Shown here: in pieces, positions 1 through 7,841 of the stretch
Layout of the letters: each line of letters begins with the position of its first letter
How positions within the stretch are numbered: position 1 is the stretch's first letter
Assembly (NCBI RefSeq): GCF_900101625.1
Contig: NZ_FMYZ01000010.1
Location: forward strand, 124,001 to 188,000
From: Cupriavidus sp. YR651
GTDB taxonomy: Bacteria > Pseudomonadota > Gammaproteobacteria > Burkholderiales > Burkholderiaceae
DNA: 64,000 nt
Direction: 5' to 3'
Notes under the pieces: model-generated
What the model saw: only the letters and a program-made list of their open reading frames with translations
What the model was told of the DNA's origin: nothing
Database searches by the model: none
Made by a program: the position numbers and the translations under genes

Positions 1-1
1 A

Positions 2-106
2 GGCGCGGCATCGGCTATTGCCAAGCGCGACGCCAAACGCGCGGCAAGCGGCATGGCGGTGATCGATCTGGGAGAGTTGGCCAGCCAAGGCGGCCTCGAC
101 AGCTGA
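2..106 (+). CDS. C-terminal end of an unidentified protein (5' end outside window)
   Basis: An open frame enters from the left edge and ends at TGA 104-106, giving 34 residues that begin GAASAIAKRDAKRA and end LASQGGLDS. The alanine- and lysine-rich stretch is too short to assign a family. It converges on the response-regulator gene, whose stop lies 41 bp downstream. The frame is open over all 34 codons, but so short a piece could be chance; no function is proposed. Confidence 0.4.
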   Translation, partial: GAASAIAKRDAKRAASGMAVIDLGELASQGGLDS

Positions 107-147
107 GGCTGCCTGGGCAAGTCGGGGCAGGTGATGGGCGTTATCCG

Positions 148-900
148 CTACGCCACTAGAAACGGCCGGGGTGTCTCGCCAAGGTCATGTCGGGCCACAT
201 GGTCGATGATATCGAGCCGGTAGCCCTGGGCGTAGACGACATTCACGGTAACGCCGCTCTCCGGACACAGGTTCAGTGTCCTGCGCATGCGGGACACCAG
301 TCCGGCGAGGGCGCGCGACAGGGGCGGGAGGTCGTGCCCCCAGATCGTATGTTCAATGCGCTTGCTGGCGAGGATCCGTCCCGCGTTGGCGAACATCAGC
401 GTGGCGAGGTCGAATTCCTTCGGTGTCATCCGGATGCGTTTGCCGTCGAAGACGGCGAAGCGTCCGATGTTGTTCAGTTCGTAGGGGCCGGCACGGACGT
501 GCATGGTGCCGCGAATGCGTGTGTCCGACATGCGCCGGCGCAGTGCGGCGATGCGCGCCAGCAGCACCCGGGATGTCAGCGGGCCGACTACGTAATCGTC
601 AGCGCCCGCATCGAGGGCTTCGACGAGGTCGTCGTCGTTGTTCTGGCTGGACAGCATGACGATGGGTACGTCGCGGGCACGCACCGAGCGGACCGCGCGA
701 ATGATGTCGATGGCAGAGACGTCGGGCAGTTCGCTGTCGATCAGCAACATGTCATAGCTGTCGTGCCCGAGGCCGTGGATCAGGTCCCGGCCGGCCTGGA
801 AGAGACTGCATCGAAAGCCGGCGATGGACAGCATTTCCTGAAGAGGATGGCGGGGCGACTCGCGGTTGGCCAGCAGCGCGATGTTGGTGGTGACATTCAT
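148..900 (-). CDS. Atypical OmpR/PhoB-type response regulator
   Basis: 250 residues: receiver domain (about 5-120) followed by an OmpR-type winged helix (about 135-235, with the MTPKEFDLATLMFANAGRIL helix). The candidate phosphoacceptor D55 sits in MLLIDSELPD. The receiver is unusual: the N-terminal acidic pair that binds Mg2+ is missing (IALLANRES where ILLVEDD is usual), and the conserved lysine of the KP motif is replaced by glycine (YVVGP, G106). S84/S85 occupy the usual Thr/Ser site. ATG at 900 is chosen because the receiver fold begins right after it; the longer frame upstream has no family similarity. No histidine kinase is nearby. It may work without phosphorylation (inference). Confidence 0.85.
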   Translation of the reverse strand: MNVTTNIALLANRESPRHPLQEMLSIAGFRCSLFQAGRDLIHGLGHDSYDMLLIDSELPDVSAIDIIRAVRSVRARDVPIVMLSSQNNDDDLVEALDAGADDYVVGPLTSRVLLARIAALRRRMSDTRIRGTMHVRAGPYELNNIGRFAVFDGKRIRMTPKEFDLATLMFANAGRILASKRIEHTIWGHDLPPLSRALAGLVSRMRRTLNLCPESGVTVNVVYAQGYRLDIIDHVARHDLGETPRPFLVA

Positions 901-1245
901 ACAGCGGCTATCGGAACCTGAAACGGATTGAAAGACGTAAAAACACGGCTCAGCGTACCCAGCGCCCGGGGCACGAACAATAGGAGAATCTTGAAAAAAT
1001 TCAGGGGACGTCGGCAAGCGACAAGCTGTTACATTGGATCGTCGGAAGATTCTTATCCACAGATTGTGTGGATAACTGCCAGGCCCGGGCGACCTGGCGC
1101 GCGTCCGCAAGCCGTGGCATCGGCGCGCCTAAAAATGAGGCAGCCCTGCCGGATGGAATGCGCCGGACGGGGGATGCCGGTCAGCGGCGCGCTATGCCAG
1201 AATAGCGCTCATCGTGTACGGGTCTGCCAAGGCTGAAACCTGCCC
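901..1245. other. 345-bp intergenic region between divergent genes
   Basis: No credible gene. It separates the leftward response regulator from the rightward cardiolipin synthase, so it should carry both promoters. The left half is relatively AT-rich (around 980-1080) and contains a small palindrome TGAAAAAATTCA at 992-1003 and the paired DnaA boxes listed separately. The right half is GC-rich with nothing recognisable. Confidence 0.6.
1053..1075. promoter_or_regulatory. Inverted pair of perfect DnaA boxes
   Basis: TTATCCACA at 1053-1061 and its exact reverse complement TGTGGATAA at 1067-1075 are separated by five bases. Both match the strongest DnaA-box consensus (the R1-type 9-mer of Escherichia coli oriC) with no mismatch. 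They lie about 170 bp upstream of the cardiolipin synthase start and about 150 bp upstream of the response regulator start. No dnaA, dnaN or parAB gene is visible, so a transcriptional or DnaA-titration role is as likely as an origin. Confidence 0.7.
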
Positions 1246-2682
1246 ATGTTGCTGAGTCCTAGCGTGATTGCCGCGGTCGTCGTGACCTTCCACGCTGTCG
1301 GCGTACTGGCCGCGCTGCACGCTGTCATGACGGTGCGGACGGCGCCGGGCGCCATCGCGTGGGCCGGATCGCTGGTGATGATGCCGTACTTCGCGCTGAT
1401 TCCCTACCTGATCTTCGGTCGCAGCACGTTCGCCGGGTACGTCAACGCGCGGCGCTTCAACAACGATCGCCTCCGCGAAATTCGCCAGGGGATGAGTGCG
1501 CCAGAGCGCGACGCCCTCAGGGCGTGCGTGGTGGCCTCGCCCGCGCAGGCCTGCATGCGGGCATTGCCGCGCCTGACCGGCCTGCCTTGCCTTGCCAACA
1601 ACAACGTGCGGCTGCTGATCAACGGCACGGAAACCTTCGAGGCGATCTTCGCCGCGATCGAAGCCGCCACGCAGGTGGTGCTGGTTCAGTTCTTCATCGT
1701 CCATGATGACGAACTCGGGCGGGAACTCCAGCGCCGCCTGTGCGAGCGCGCCCAATCCGGTGTCAAGGTCTATTTCCTCTACGACAGCATCGGCTGCCAT
1801 GGCCTGGGGCGCGGCTATGTGCGCGTCCTCCAGCAGGCGGGCGTGGAGGCGCGGCCGTTTGCCACGCATCCCGGCTTTGTCAATCGCTTTCAGCTCAATT
1901 TCCGCAATCACCGCAAGCTCGTGATCGTCGATGGCGCGCGCGCATTCGTCGGTGGCCACAACGTCGGCAACGAATACCTGGGCAAGCATCCCCCGCTGGC
2001 ACCATGGCGCGACACGCATATCGAGATTCGCGGCGCCGCCGTGCTGGAGTTACAGATGGCGTTCGCGGAGGACTGGTACTGGGCGGCACGCGACGTGCCG
2101 TATCTGATGCTGCCGCCGCAGGAGGCGGTGGGGGCGATGGTGTGCCAGATCGTGCCTTCGGGGCCCGCCGATGCACAGGAGACCTGCTCGCTGTTCTTTG
2201 TCGAGGCGATCCAGTCCGCGCGCGAGCGGCTCTGGATCACGTCGCCGTATTTCGTCCCGGACGAGGCCGTGTTCGCCATGTTGCGGCTGGCCGTGCTGCA
2301 CGGCGTGGACGTGCGCATCCTCATTCCGTCCCGGCCGGACCATCTGGTGGTCTACGCGGCCTCCACGCTCTACGCCTATCAGGCCATCTGCGCGGGTGTG
2401 CGGATCTACCGCTACCAGCCGGGTTTCCTGCACCAGAAGGTCATCCTGATTGACGACGAGGCCGCGGCAATCGGGACGGCCAATCTCGACAACCGCTCGT
2501 TCCGGCTTAACTTCGAGATGATGGTGATGACCGCCCATCCGGATTTCGCGCGTGACGTGACGCGCATGCTCGAGGCCGACTTTGCGCAGGCGCGGGAGAT
2601 CGGCCGAGAGGAATTCCTGTCGTCACCGGCGATCATGCGGGTGGCCATGCACGTGGCCAAACTGTTCGCGCCGATTCTCTGA
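1246..2682 (+). CDS. cls: Cardiolipin synthase (phospholipase D superfamily)
   Basis: 478 residues, the usual length for bacterial ClsA-type enzymes, which join two phosphatidylglycerols into cardiolipin and glycerol at the inner membrane. Two N-terminal membrane helices (about 5-27 and 38-58) are followed by two PLD catalytic domains. Both HxKx4D motifs are complete: H222/K224/D229 in NHRKLVIVD and H396/K398/D403 in HQKVILID, each followed by the GG/GS-N signature. The start at 1246 is the first ATG before the first helix, with only a weak AAGG upstream. It converges on the SRPBCC gene with a 3-bp gap. DnaA boxes lie upstream. Confidence 0.9.
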   Translation: MLLSPSVIAAVVVTFHAVGVLAALHAVMTVRTAPGAIAWAGSLVMMPYFALIPYLIFGRSTFAGYVNARRFNNDRLREIRQGMSAPERDALRACVVASPAQACMRALPRLTGLPCLANNNVRLLINGTETFEAIFAAIEAATQVVLVQFFIVHDDELGRELQRRLCERAQSGVKVYFLYDSIGCHGLGRGYVRVLQQAGVEARPFATHPGFVNRFQLNFRNHRKLVIVDGARAFVGGHNVGNEYLGKHPPLAPWRDTHIEIRGAAVLELQMAFAEDWYWAARDVPYLMLPPQEAVGAMVCQIVPSGPADAQETCSLFFVEAIQSARERLWITSPYFVPDEAVFAMLRLAVLHGVDVRILIPSRPDHLVVYAASTLYAYQAICAGVRIYRYQPGFLHQKVILIDDEAAAIGTANLDNRSFRLNFEMMVMTAHPDFARDVTRMLEADFAQAREIGREEFLSSPAIMRVAMHVAKLFAPIL

Positions 2683-2685
2683 AAG

Positions 2686-3216
2686 CTATTGCTCCGCGGC
2701 GGACTTCAGGCTGGCGAGTCCGGCCTCGAAGTCCTGCCCGACCATTTTGTCCATCGAAAAGAACAACTGCATGATCTTGCCGATAAAGGTATTGGGACCA
2801 TGCATGGCCCAGGTGACTTCGGTGGCAGTGGCGCCAGCGGGGCGCAGCGTGAAATCAACGTTGTTGTGGGCCTCGAACGGCTTGGTGAAGTCCAGCCGCA
2901 GGCTGACACGCGATGGCGCTTGCGTGTCGGTAATCTCCATGCTGCCCATGCCGATGTCCTTGTTGCCTTCCCACGCATAGGTGGCGCCCTTGCCTTCGGG
3001 CGATCCGCCAAAAGTGCGCTTCATCGATGGGTCTTTCTTCTCGTAAGGGGACCACGCGTCCCAACGCTGGAAGTTCACCAGATACGGGTAGATCTTGTCG
3101 GGCGATGCCTGGATGGTGGTGCGGCGTTCCACGCGGAAGCTGTCGGGGCGGGTGGCCGCGTAGATCAGCACAAGCGCGATCAGGGCAATTACAACAAGGG
3201 AAATGGTCTTCAGCAC
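2686..3216 (-). CDS. SRPBCC (START-like) family protein, membrane anchored
   Basis: 176 residues starting at GTG 3214-3216, chosen because AGGAGA lies 7 bases upstream and the N-terminal hydrophobic helix (residues 4-22) follows at once. The rest has the polyketide-cyclase/SRPBCC pattern: an early strand RRTTIQASPDKIYPYL, a tryptophan pair near WDAWSPYEKKD, and a final amphipathic helix FEAGLASLKSAA. Members bind hydrophobic ligands; the ligand here is unknown. It is divergent from the TetR gene with a strong palindrome between them, so it is probably that regulator's target. Confidence 0.8.
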   Translation of the reverse strand: MLKTISLVVIALIALVLIYAATRPDSFRVERRTTIQASPDKIYPYLVNFQRWDAWSPYEKKDPSMKRTFGGSPEGKGATYAWEGNKDIGMGSMEITDTQAPSRVSLRLDFTKPFEAHNNVDFTLRPAGATATEVTWAMHGPNTFIGKIMQLFFSMDKMVGQDFEAGLASLKSAAEQ

Positions 3217-3262
3217 AGGCGTCTCCTGGGTCTCTTGCGTCAGTATCTGGCGGCATTTGTGT

Positions 3263-3293
3263 ACACTGTCTACTATAAGTTAGCAGATAGTGT
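3263..3293. promoter_or_regulatory. 31-bp imperfect palindrome, probable TetR operator
   Basis: ACACTGTCT (3263-3271) and AGATAGTGT (3285-3293) are inverted with one mismatch, and inner bases CTA/TAG (3273-3275, 3281-3283) are also symmetric. It lies between the divergent SRPBCC and TetR starts, 26 bp before the TetR ATG, in the only AT-rich part of the spacer, which contains a TATAAG -10-like hexamer. Size and position suit a TetR-family dimer site; binding is inferred. Confidence 0.6.
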
Positions 3294-3318
3294 GGACAGC
3301 GTCCACATCGGAGTGGAA

Positions 3319-3975
3319 ATGAACCGAACCGCCGCCGCAACGCCGCAATCGCCGCCCACGCGCACCACCTACCGGCACGGCGATCTCCGCCGCGCGTTGC
3401 TGGAAGCCGGTATCGACCTGGCCCGCGCGGGAGGCCCGGACGCCGTCGTCCTGCGTGAAGCCACGCGCCGTGCGGGCGTGGTGCCCAATGCCGCCTATCG
3501 ACACTTCGCCAGCCGCCAGGACCTGCTGCAGGCGGTGCGCGCCGCCGCCTTGTCGGGGCTGGCGATGGCGATGGAGGCCCAGCTTGGAGCGCTGCCGCCA
3601 GATGCCTCGCCAGCGGACCGGGCGCGTGGCAGCCTGCGCGCCGTCGGGACCGGGTACTTGCAATTTGCGCTGGCGGAGACCGGCTTGTTTCGCACCGCGT
3701 TCTCGGTGCCGGATGACGTGGAAGACGACGCCGATCCCGCCAAGGCCGGCAACAGTGGACTCAATCCGTTCCAGCTGCTGGGCGCCGCGCTGGACCACTG
3801 GGTGGATGCGGGACTGCTGCCGCCCGAGCGCCGTCCCGGCGCGGAGTATGTCGCATGGTCCGCGGTGCATGGGCTTGCGATCCTCCTGATCGATGGCCCG
3901 CTGCGCGGCCGCGCACAGGAGCAAGCGGCCATCATCGGGCAGCGGCTGCTGGATATGGTCGAGAACGGTTTGTAA
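3319..3975 (+). CDS. TetR/AcrR family transcriptional regulator
   Basis: 218 residues. The N-terminal TetR helix-turn-helix (about 20-65) is clear in YRHGDLRRALLEAGIDLAR and the recognition segment AGVVPNAAYRHFASRQDLL. The C-terminal ligand domain (about 85-210) resembles the WHG-type TetR C-terminal domain. The in-frame extension upstream is rejected because it crosses the SRPBCC gene and its promoter. Start ATG 3319 has GGAG 6 bases before it. It probably represses the divergent SRPBCC gene and itself through the palindrome at 3263-3293. Confidence 0.85.
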   Translation: MNRTAAATPQSPPTRTTYRHGDLRRALLEAGIDLARAGGPDAVVLREATRRAGVVPNAAYRHFASRQDLLQAVRAAALSGLAMAMEAQLGALPPDASPADRARGSLRAVGTGYLQFALAETGLFRTAFSVPDDVEDDADPAKAGNSGLNPFQLLGAALDHWVDAGLLPPERRPGAEYVAWSAVHGLAILLIDGPLRGRAQEQAAIIGQRLLDMVENGL

Positions 3976-4004
3976 ATTCGCATGCGACCAATCGTCCGAT
4001 CAGA

Positions 4005-4039
4005 TAAAAAAATGCCGCGTGGCGGGGACCACGCAGCAT
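4005..4039 (-). terminator. Leftward rho-independent terminator without an obvious gene
   Basis: ATGCCGCGTGG (4012-4022) pairs with CCACGCAGCAT (4029-4039) over 11 bp with one G-U, loop of six. On the minus strand the stem is followed by a run of seven or more U (complement of 4005-4011). The polarity is leftward, yet the TetR gene upstream of it is rightward and no leftward gene lies within 1 kb to the right. Confidence 0.6.
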
Positions 4040-4269
4040 CGAAGAGTAGAACACCAGGGAGGGGTTGACCTTGGTGCCCATCGGGTTACCCGCATTGCAC
4101 GAGCGACGCCAAGTGTATTGAGACGAATCTGATCCGAAAATCGGAAATCATCTAATTACTCTGAGCAGGGAGTCGCGCCGGTTCGCATCCGGAATCGGAC
4201 TTCCGGGCACGATTCCTGTCTAACATTGAGTCAGACCTTGCAGATATCGTCGCAGTCGAGGAGACCACG

Positions 4270-4767
4270 ATGGGACGCGCCCGCAGATGGGTATTGGGGG
4301 GGATCGCCGGAGCCACTTTGACTCTGGGCGGATGCGTGGCGTACCCGGGTTACGACGCCTATGGCTATGGCTACGCCGACGGCTACCCGCTGGGCTATTA
4401 CGGCACGTACTACAACGGCTACGCGGGCGATTCCAGCTACTCCAGCTACTACGGCGGCAGCTATCCGGCCTATTCCGGGTACTACTACGGCGGCTATCCG
4501 TATTACTACGGTGGCTGGCCGGTCTACGGCGGGTTCTACGGCAGTGTCTGGTATCGCGGCGGGTATGGCGGCTACCGCGGCTACTACGGTTATCGTGGCT
4601 ACTACGGCGGCTATCGCGGATACCGGGGCTATCGTGGCTACGGCGGCTACGGCGGCTACGGTGGATACAGAGGGTACGGTGGCTATCACGGCTACGGCGG
4701 CTGGCACGGCGGCGGACAAGGCAGCTATGGTGGCAGCCGTGGTGGTGGACGCGGCGGGCGCCGCTAG
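4270..4767 (+). CDS. Glycine/tyrosine-repeat lipoprotein
   Basis: 165 residues. A basic start (MGRARRW) and hydrophobic core lead to lipobox LGGC (cysteine 22), so it should be lipidated after signal peptidase II cleavage. The mature part is almost wholly G and Y in short YGGY/YRGY units, with serine and arginine interspersed, then a GGR-rich tail ending GGRR. No folded domain is evident; low-complexity repeats of this sort occur in surface or matrix proteins. GAGGAG lies 7 bases before ATG. It is followed 82 bp later by a small acidic protein gene in the same direction. Confidence 0.75.
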   Translation: MGRARRWVLGGIAGATLTLGGCVAYPGYDAYGYGYADGYPLGYYGTYYNGYAGDSSYSSYYGGSYPAYSGYYYGGYPYYYGGWPVYGGFYGSVWYRGGYGGYRGYYGYRGYYGGYRGYRGYRGYGGYGGYGGYRGYGGYHGYGGWHGGGQGSYGGSRGGGRGGRR

Positions 4768-4849
4768 GCGATGGATCCGCCTGGCAAGCGGGCCCCGGCC
4801 GCACTACCATCAAAGCCTGCTGCTGCCGTCCACAGAGGAGTCTTGCGAC

Positions 4850-5038
4850 ATGACCAAGTCCAGCCCATCTCGGAAACCGGCCGCAAAGCCTCAGACCGGC
4901 AAGCCCCCTCCATCACGCGACGACATGGTCGAAGATGAGTTGGACGAAGCCTTGCGTGAGACATTTCCGGCCAGCGATCCGATCGCCGTGGATCCTAATC
5001 CGCGCAGCGCGCCCGATGGCGACCCGGCCAGGCGTTAA
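4850..5038 (+). CDS. Small conserved protein with ETFPASDP motif
   Basis: 62 residues, starting at ATG 4850 with AGAGGAG upstream. A basic, proline-rich N-terminus precedes an acidic helix and the motif DEALRETFPASDP (about residues 32-44). This motif recurs in many small proteobacterial proteins of unknown function; I know of no established role. There is no signal peptide. It converges with the 147-residue protein gene. Confidence 0.75.
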   Translation: MTKSSPSRKPAAKPQTGKPPPSRDDMVEDELDEALRETFPASDPIAVDPNPRSAPDGDPARR

Positions 5039-5091
5039 GGCGCTCTGGCCGTCGAGGTACTAAATCGCCGGGATGCGCGTCGGCAGGCCGC

Positions 5092-5535
5092 CTATGGCAA
5101 CTGCCGTAACTGACCGATGACGGACATCAGCCGACCGTGCGCGACGATAACCGATGACTCATCCTGCAGCGCCTCCTGGTAGCGCTTGCGGAAGGCTTCG
5201 TCGCCGCGTTCGCTGAATAGTTTCTGCGCGGCACCGGCCACGGCGCGGCAGGTGTCGTCGTGATGCTCATCGCCCTCGAGCTCTTCGTCGATCTCGATAA
5301 TCAGACGCGATAACGGGTCCAGCCACCGGAAGAAGGTTTCCTCGGTGACCAGTTGCACGAATTGCCCCGCGGGGATCGGGCCATGAAGCCGCTCGTATTG
5401 GCCGCGGTCGTAGCCGATGACTTCCTTGTGCACCTGGAGCAAGGCCGCGCGCAAGGCGCGCAGGCCGGAACGGCGGGTTTCCTGGGTGGCAAGGAATTGT
5501 TCGCTGGGCATGCCCATCTCCACTTTCCTGTTCAT
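5092..5535 (-). CDS. Conserved hypothetical, all-helical cytoplasmic protein
   Basis: 147 residues with no signal peptide or membrane segment. The sequence is helix-rich with several His and acidic residues (EGDEHHDDTCRAV), which recalls hemerythrin-like or HHE proteins, but I cannot place the metal ligands with confidence. The frame is long for its position and has typical codon use. Possible starts are ATG 5535 or the internal MGMPSEQ; the first is used. No operon partner. Confidence 0.65.
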   Translation of the reverse strand: MNRKVEMGMPSEQFLATQETRRSGLRALRAALLQVHKEVIGYDRGQYERLHGPIPAGQFVQLVTEETFFRWLDPLSRLIIEIDEELEGDEHHDDTCRAVAGAAQKLFSERGDEAFRKRYQEALQDESSVIVAHGRLMSVIGQLRQLP

Positions 5536-5789
5536 GGGCAGGTTGTATCGACATGACCCGTCGGCAGCGTCCTCCCGGGAACCGCCTTCACCTGCCCGCT
5601 ATTGTTGGGCCCACGCAACCACTCTTTTTGAGCGTGCACTGTGTGCAAGTCAGTATAGGTAGCAAGCGTGGGCCGATCTAGCGCGGCAGCCTAGCGAAAT
5701 ACCCGTATTGCGGCCCTGCGCCAAGGCGTGGCGGCCACGTCTGGCGCGGCGCCGCATCCTCGGCGCGTTGCAGTGCAATGCGCCTGCCT

Positions 5790-6923
5790 TTACTTCTGCG
5801 CAGGCAACTCCTGCATCAGTTGCACCAGGTAGCCCTTCCAGATTTCCGGATGCGCAAGCGTCTGGTGGCCGAAGGTGTGCTCGCTTTCCGGCATCTCCAC
5901 AAACTTGCCTTGGGGCACCTTCGGCACCGTACGCTGCATGACGCCAAGATCCACGGCGTTGATCATGTCATCCGCAAAGTTGACCGCAAAGAGCGGGGCG
6001 CGGATCTTGCCGAGGTCGGGCTCCGGGTTGTAGTCCCACGACGACTCGAACCAGTAGAGGTAGTCGTTCGCATCCAGGGCCCGGCTGTCCGATACGGCCT
6101 TGTCGAAATACTGGTTGACCTGATCGCGCGTGGGCGCGGCGCGCTGCAAGGTGGCTGCGCTCTGCGTCATCAGCGCGAAGAGCGGCACGGTATTGGTCCA
6201 GCGCGCAGGCTGCCGCGTGTAGTTGCCACCGTTCCATTCGGGGTCATTGCGGATCGCTTCGATCAGCGTGCGACGCCACAGCCAGTTTCGGCCGGACATC
6301 GCCACGGGCTGGCTGGCGATCGGCATCAGCGCATCCATCATCTCGGGGTGGCGCTCTCCCCAGATCCACGTCTGCATGCCACCCATCGACGTGCCGAGCA
6401 CCAGCCGCAGGTGATCCACCTTCAGCCCCTCCGTCAGCAGGCGATAGTGGCCTTCCACGACGTCGTTATAGCCATAGCGCGGAAAGCCGGCGCGCAGGCC
6501 ATCGCTGGGTTTGCTCGAGCCGCCGCGGCCAATACCGTCCGGCATGATGATGTAGTAGCGCGACGCGTCCAGCGGCTGCCCCGGTGCGAACAGCTCCTTC
6601 TGCATCAGCGGCGTCAGGAACGCGCGGCCCGTACCCGTGGTGCCGTGGAGCAGCAGCACGGCGTTGTTGACCTTGCCGTCGGCACCGCGCGTGGGGGTGC
6701 CCAGCGTCGTGTAGTGCAGCTTCAGGGTCGGCAACGTCTGACCATCCTGGAAGCGGAAATCGCGTACCACTGCTTCGCCGTCCTTCGGCTGGAGGGCCGA
6801 TGCGGACGTCGCGGCCTGGGTCGGGCCCTGGCCCGGGGTCGAGGTCTGGGCCTGCGCCATGCCCCATCCCAGTGCCGCCGCGACGATCCATGGCGTCACG
6901 CCGCGCATTGCAGTCTTGCTCAT
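5790..6923 (-). CDS. MetX-like alpha/beta hydrolase, exported
   Basis: 377 residues. Start ATG 6923 is preferred to the longer frame because AAGGGAG lies 7 bases upstream and a signal peptide (MSKTAMRGVTPWIVAAALGW, cleavage after AQA near 26) begins there. The fold is that of the homoserine acetyltransferase/MetX family: LLHGTTGTGR (92-101), nucleophile S179 in GTSMGG, a late aspartate in NFADD and histidine in ESEHTFGH. The periplasmic location argues against methionine synthesis; an esterase or acyltransferase of unknown substrate is likelier. It stands alone. Confidence 0.8.
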   Translation of the reverse strand: MSKTAMRGVTPWIVAAALGWGMAQAQTSTPGQGPTQAATSASALQPKDGEAVVRDFRFQDGQTLPTLKLHYTTLGTPTRGADGKVNNAVLLLHGTTGTGRAFLTPLMQKELFAPGQPLDASRYYIIMPDGIGRGGSSKPSDGLRAGFPRYGYNDVVEGHYRLLTEGLKVDHLRLVLGTSMGGMQTWIWGERHPEMMDALMPIASQPVAMSGRNWLWRRTLIEAIRNDPEWNGGNYTRQPARWTNTVPLFALMTQSAATLQRAAPTRDQVNQYFDKAVSDSRALDANDYLYWFESSWDYNPEPDLGKIRAPLFAVNFADDMINAVDLGVMQRTVPKVPQGKFVEMPESEHTFGHQTLAHPEIWKGYLVQLMQELPAQK

Positions 6924-7049
6924 CGAATATCTCCCTTGTGTTGTTTGAGTACGCGGGATCATACGCGCGGCGTGCGCGTTCTGCAGGCGCACGTGTTGCG
7001 GCTACAACGCGGCCATCGTGCGACCCTGATCCGAGCGCGATGCAGCGCT

Positions 7050-7841
7050 TCAGCGATGCTGCGGCAGCGCCATCACGCCGGCTTCGGCGAGGCCTGCGGG
7101 TGCTGTCAGCCGCAGTTGCGCCAGCAGGGGCAAATGGTCCGATGCCCGGCGTGCCAGCGGGCTGCGATGGCTCGACACCGAGACCAGATGCGCGCGCGGC
7201 GAGGTCCAGATCCGGTCGAGTGCCAGCAGCGGCCGTCGCGATGGAAATGTCGAGACATGCGGCGTGCGTTCGAAATACGCATGCAGCCAGCGCAGGGGAC
7301 GGCCCCACAGGAACCACTCGTTAACGTCCCCCAGCAGGATCGTCGGTTGCGCGGGCGCCTCGGCCAGCGCGGTCAACAGCCTGCGCACTTGCCAGCGGCG
7401 TTCGCTGGGACGCAGGCCCAGGTGTGTGGCGATCACGCGCAAGGCAAAGGTGCCGTGCCCGATCGCGTCGCACGCCAGTAGCGTGTCGATGGCGCCGCGC
7501 GGCTCGCGACCCTTGACGCTCAGGTCGATATGGCGGACGAGCAGGGGCCGGTAGCGTGTCAGCAACGCATTGCCATAGTCACCGTCGGCCCGCGCCAGCG
7601 TAGGACCCGGGATGGCAAGCAGACCACTGTGGCCGGCCAGAAAACGGAGCATGTCGAACCCCGTCGCCCGGGTTTCCACCTCCTGCAGGGCGATGAGGTC
7701 CGCGCCGAGCTCTCGCAGTACGTCCCCGATGCGATTGGGTACGAAACGGCCATCCGTGCCGATGCCGCCGTGGATGTTGTAGCTGGCCACCGCGATGTCG
7801 GCGTGAAGTTCCGCCGTCCGTGGCGGCGCCGGGGCGTTCAC
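7050..7841 (-). CDS. Endonuclease/exonuclease/phosphatase family protein
   Basis: 263 residues. Its GTG start (7839-7841) overlaps the phospholipase gene stop as GTGA, showing translational coupling; the frame upstream of that is a shadow of the phospholipase gene. EEP-family landmarks are SYNIHGGIGTDGRF (N-terminal Asn), LIALQEVE (catalytic Glu), GDVNEW (Asp/Asn pair) and the final SDHLPLLAQL (Asp-His). Members cut nucleic acid or hydrolyse phosphoester headgroups, including sphingomyelinase-type reactions. Coupling to a phospholipase D suggests a lipid or polyphosphoester substrate, but this is inference. Confidence 0.88.
   Translation of the reverse strand: MNAPAPPRTAELHADIAVASYNIHGGIGTDGRFVPNRIGDVLRELGADLIALQEVETRATGFDMLRFLAGHSGLLAIPGPTLARADGDYGNALLTRYRPLLVRHIDLSVKGREPRGAIDTLLACDAIGHGTFALRVIATHLGLRPSERRWQVRRLLTALAEAPAQPTILLGDVNEWFLWGRPLRWLHAYFERTPHVSTFPSRRPLLALDRIWTSPRAHLVSVSSHRSPLARRASDHLPLLAQLRLTAPAGLAEAGVMALPQHR

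Noticed and set aside
187..921. Long rightward frame opposite the response regulator
   Set aside because: Antisense shadow of a GC-rich gene; no ribosome site or family resemblance.
1192..2019. Leftward 275-residue frame within the cls gene
   Set aside because: Antisense to a gene with complete catalytic motifs.
5778..7481. Rightward 567-residue frame opposite the MetX-like hydrolase and the EEP gene
   Set aside because: Spans two real leftward genes and their boundary; composition typical of antisense frames (H, R, Q rich).
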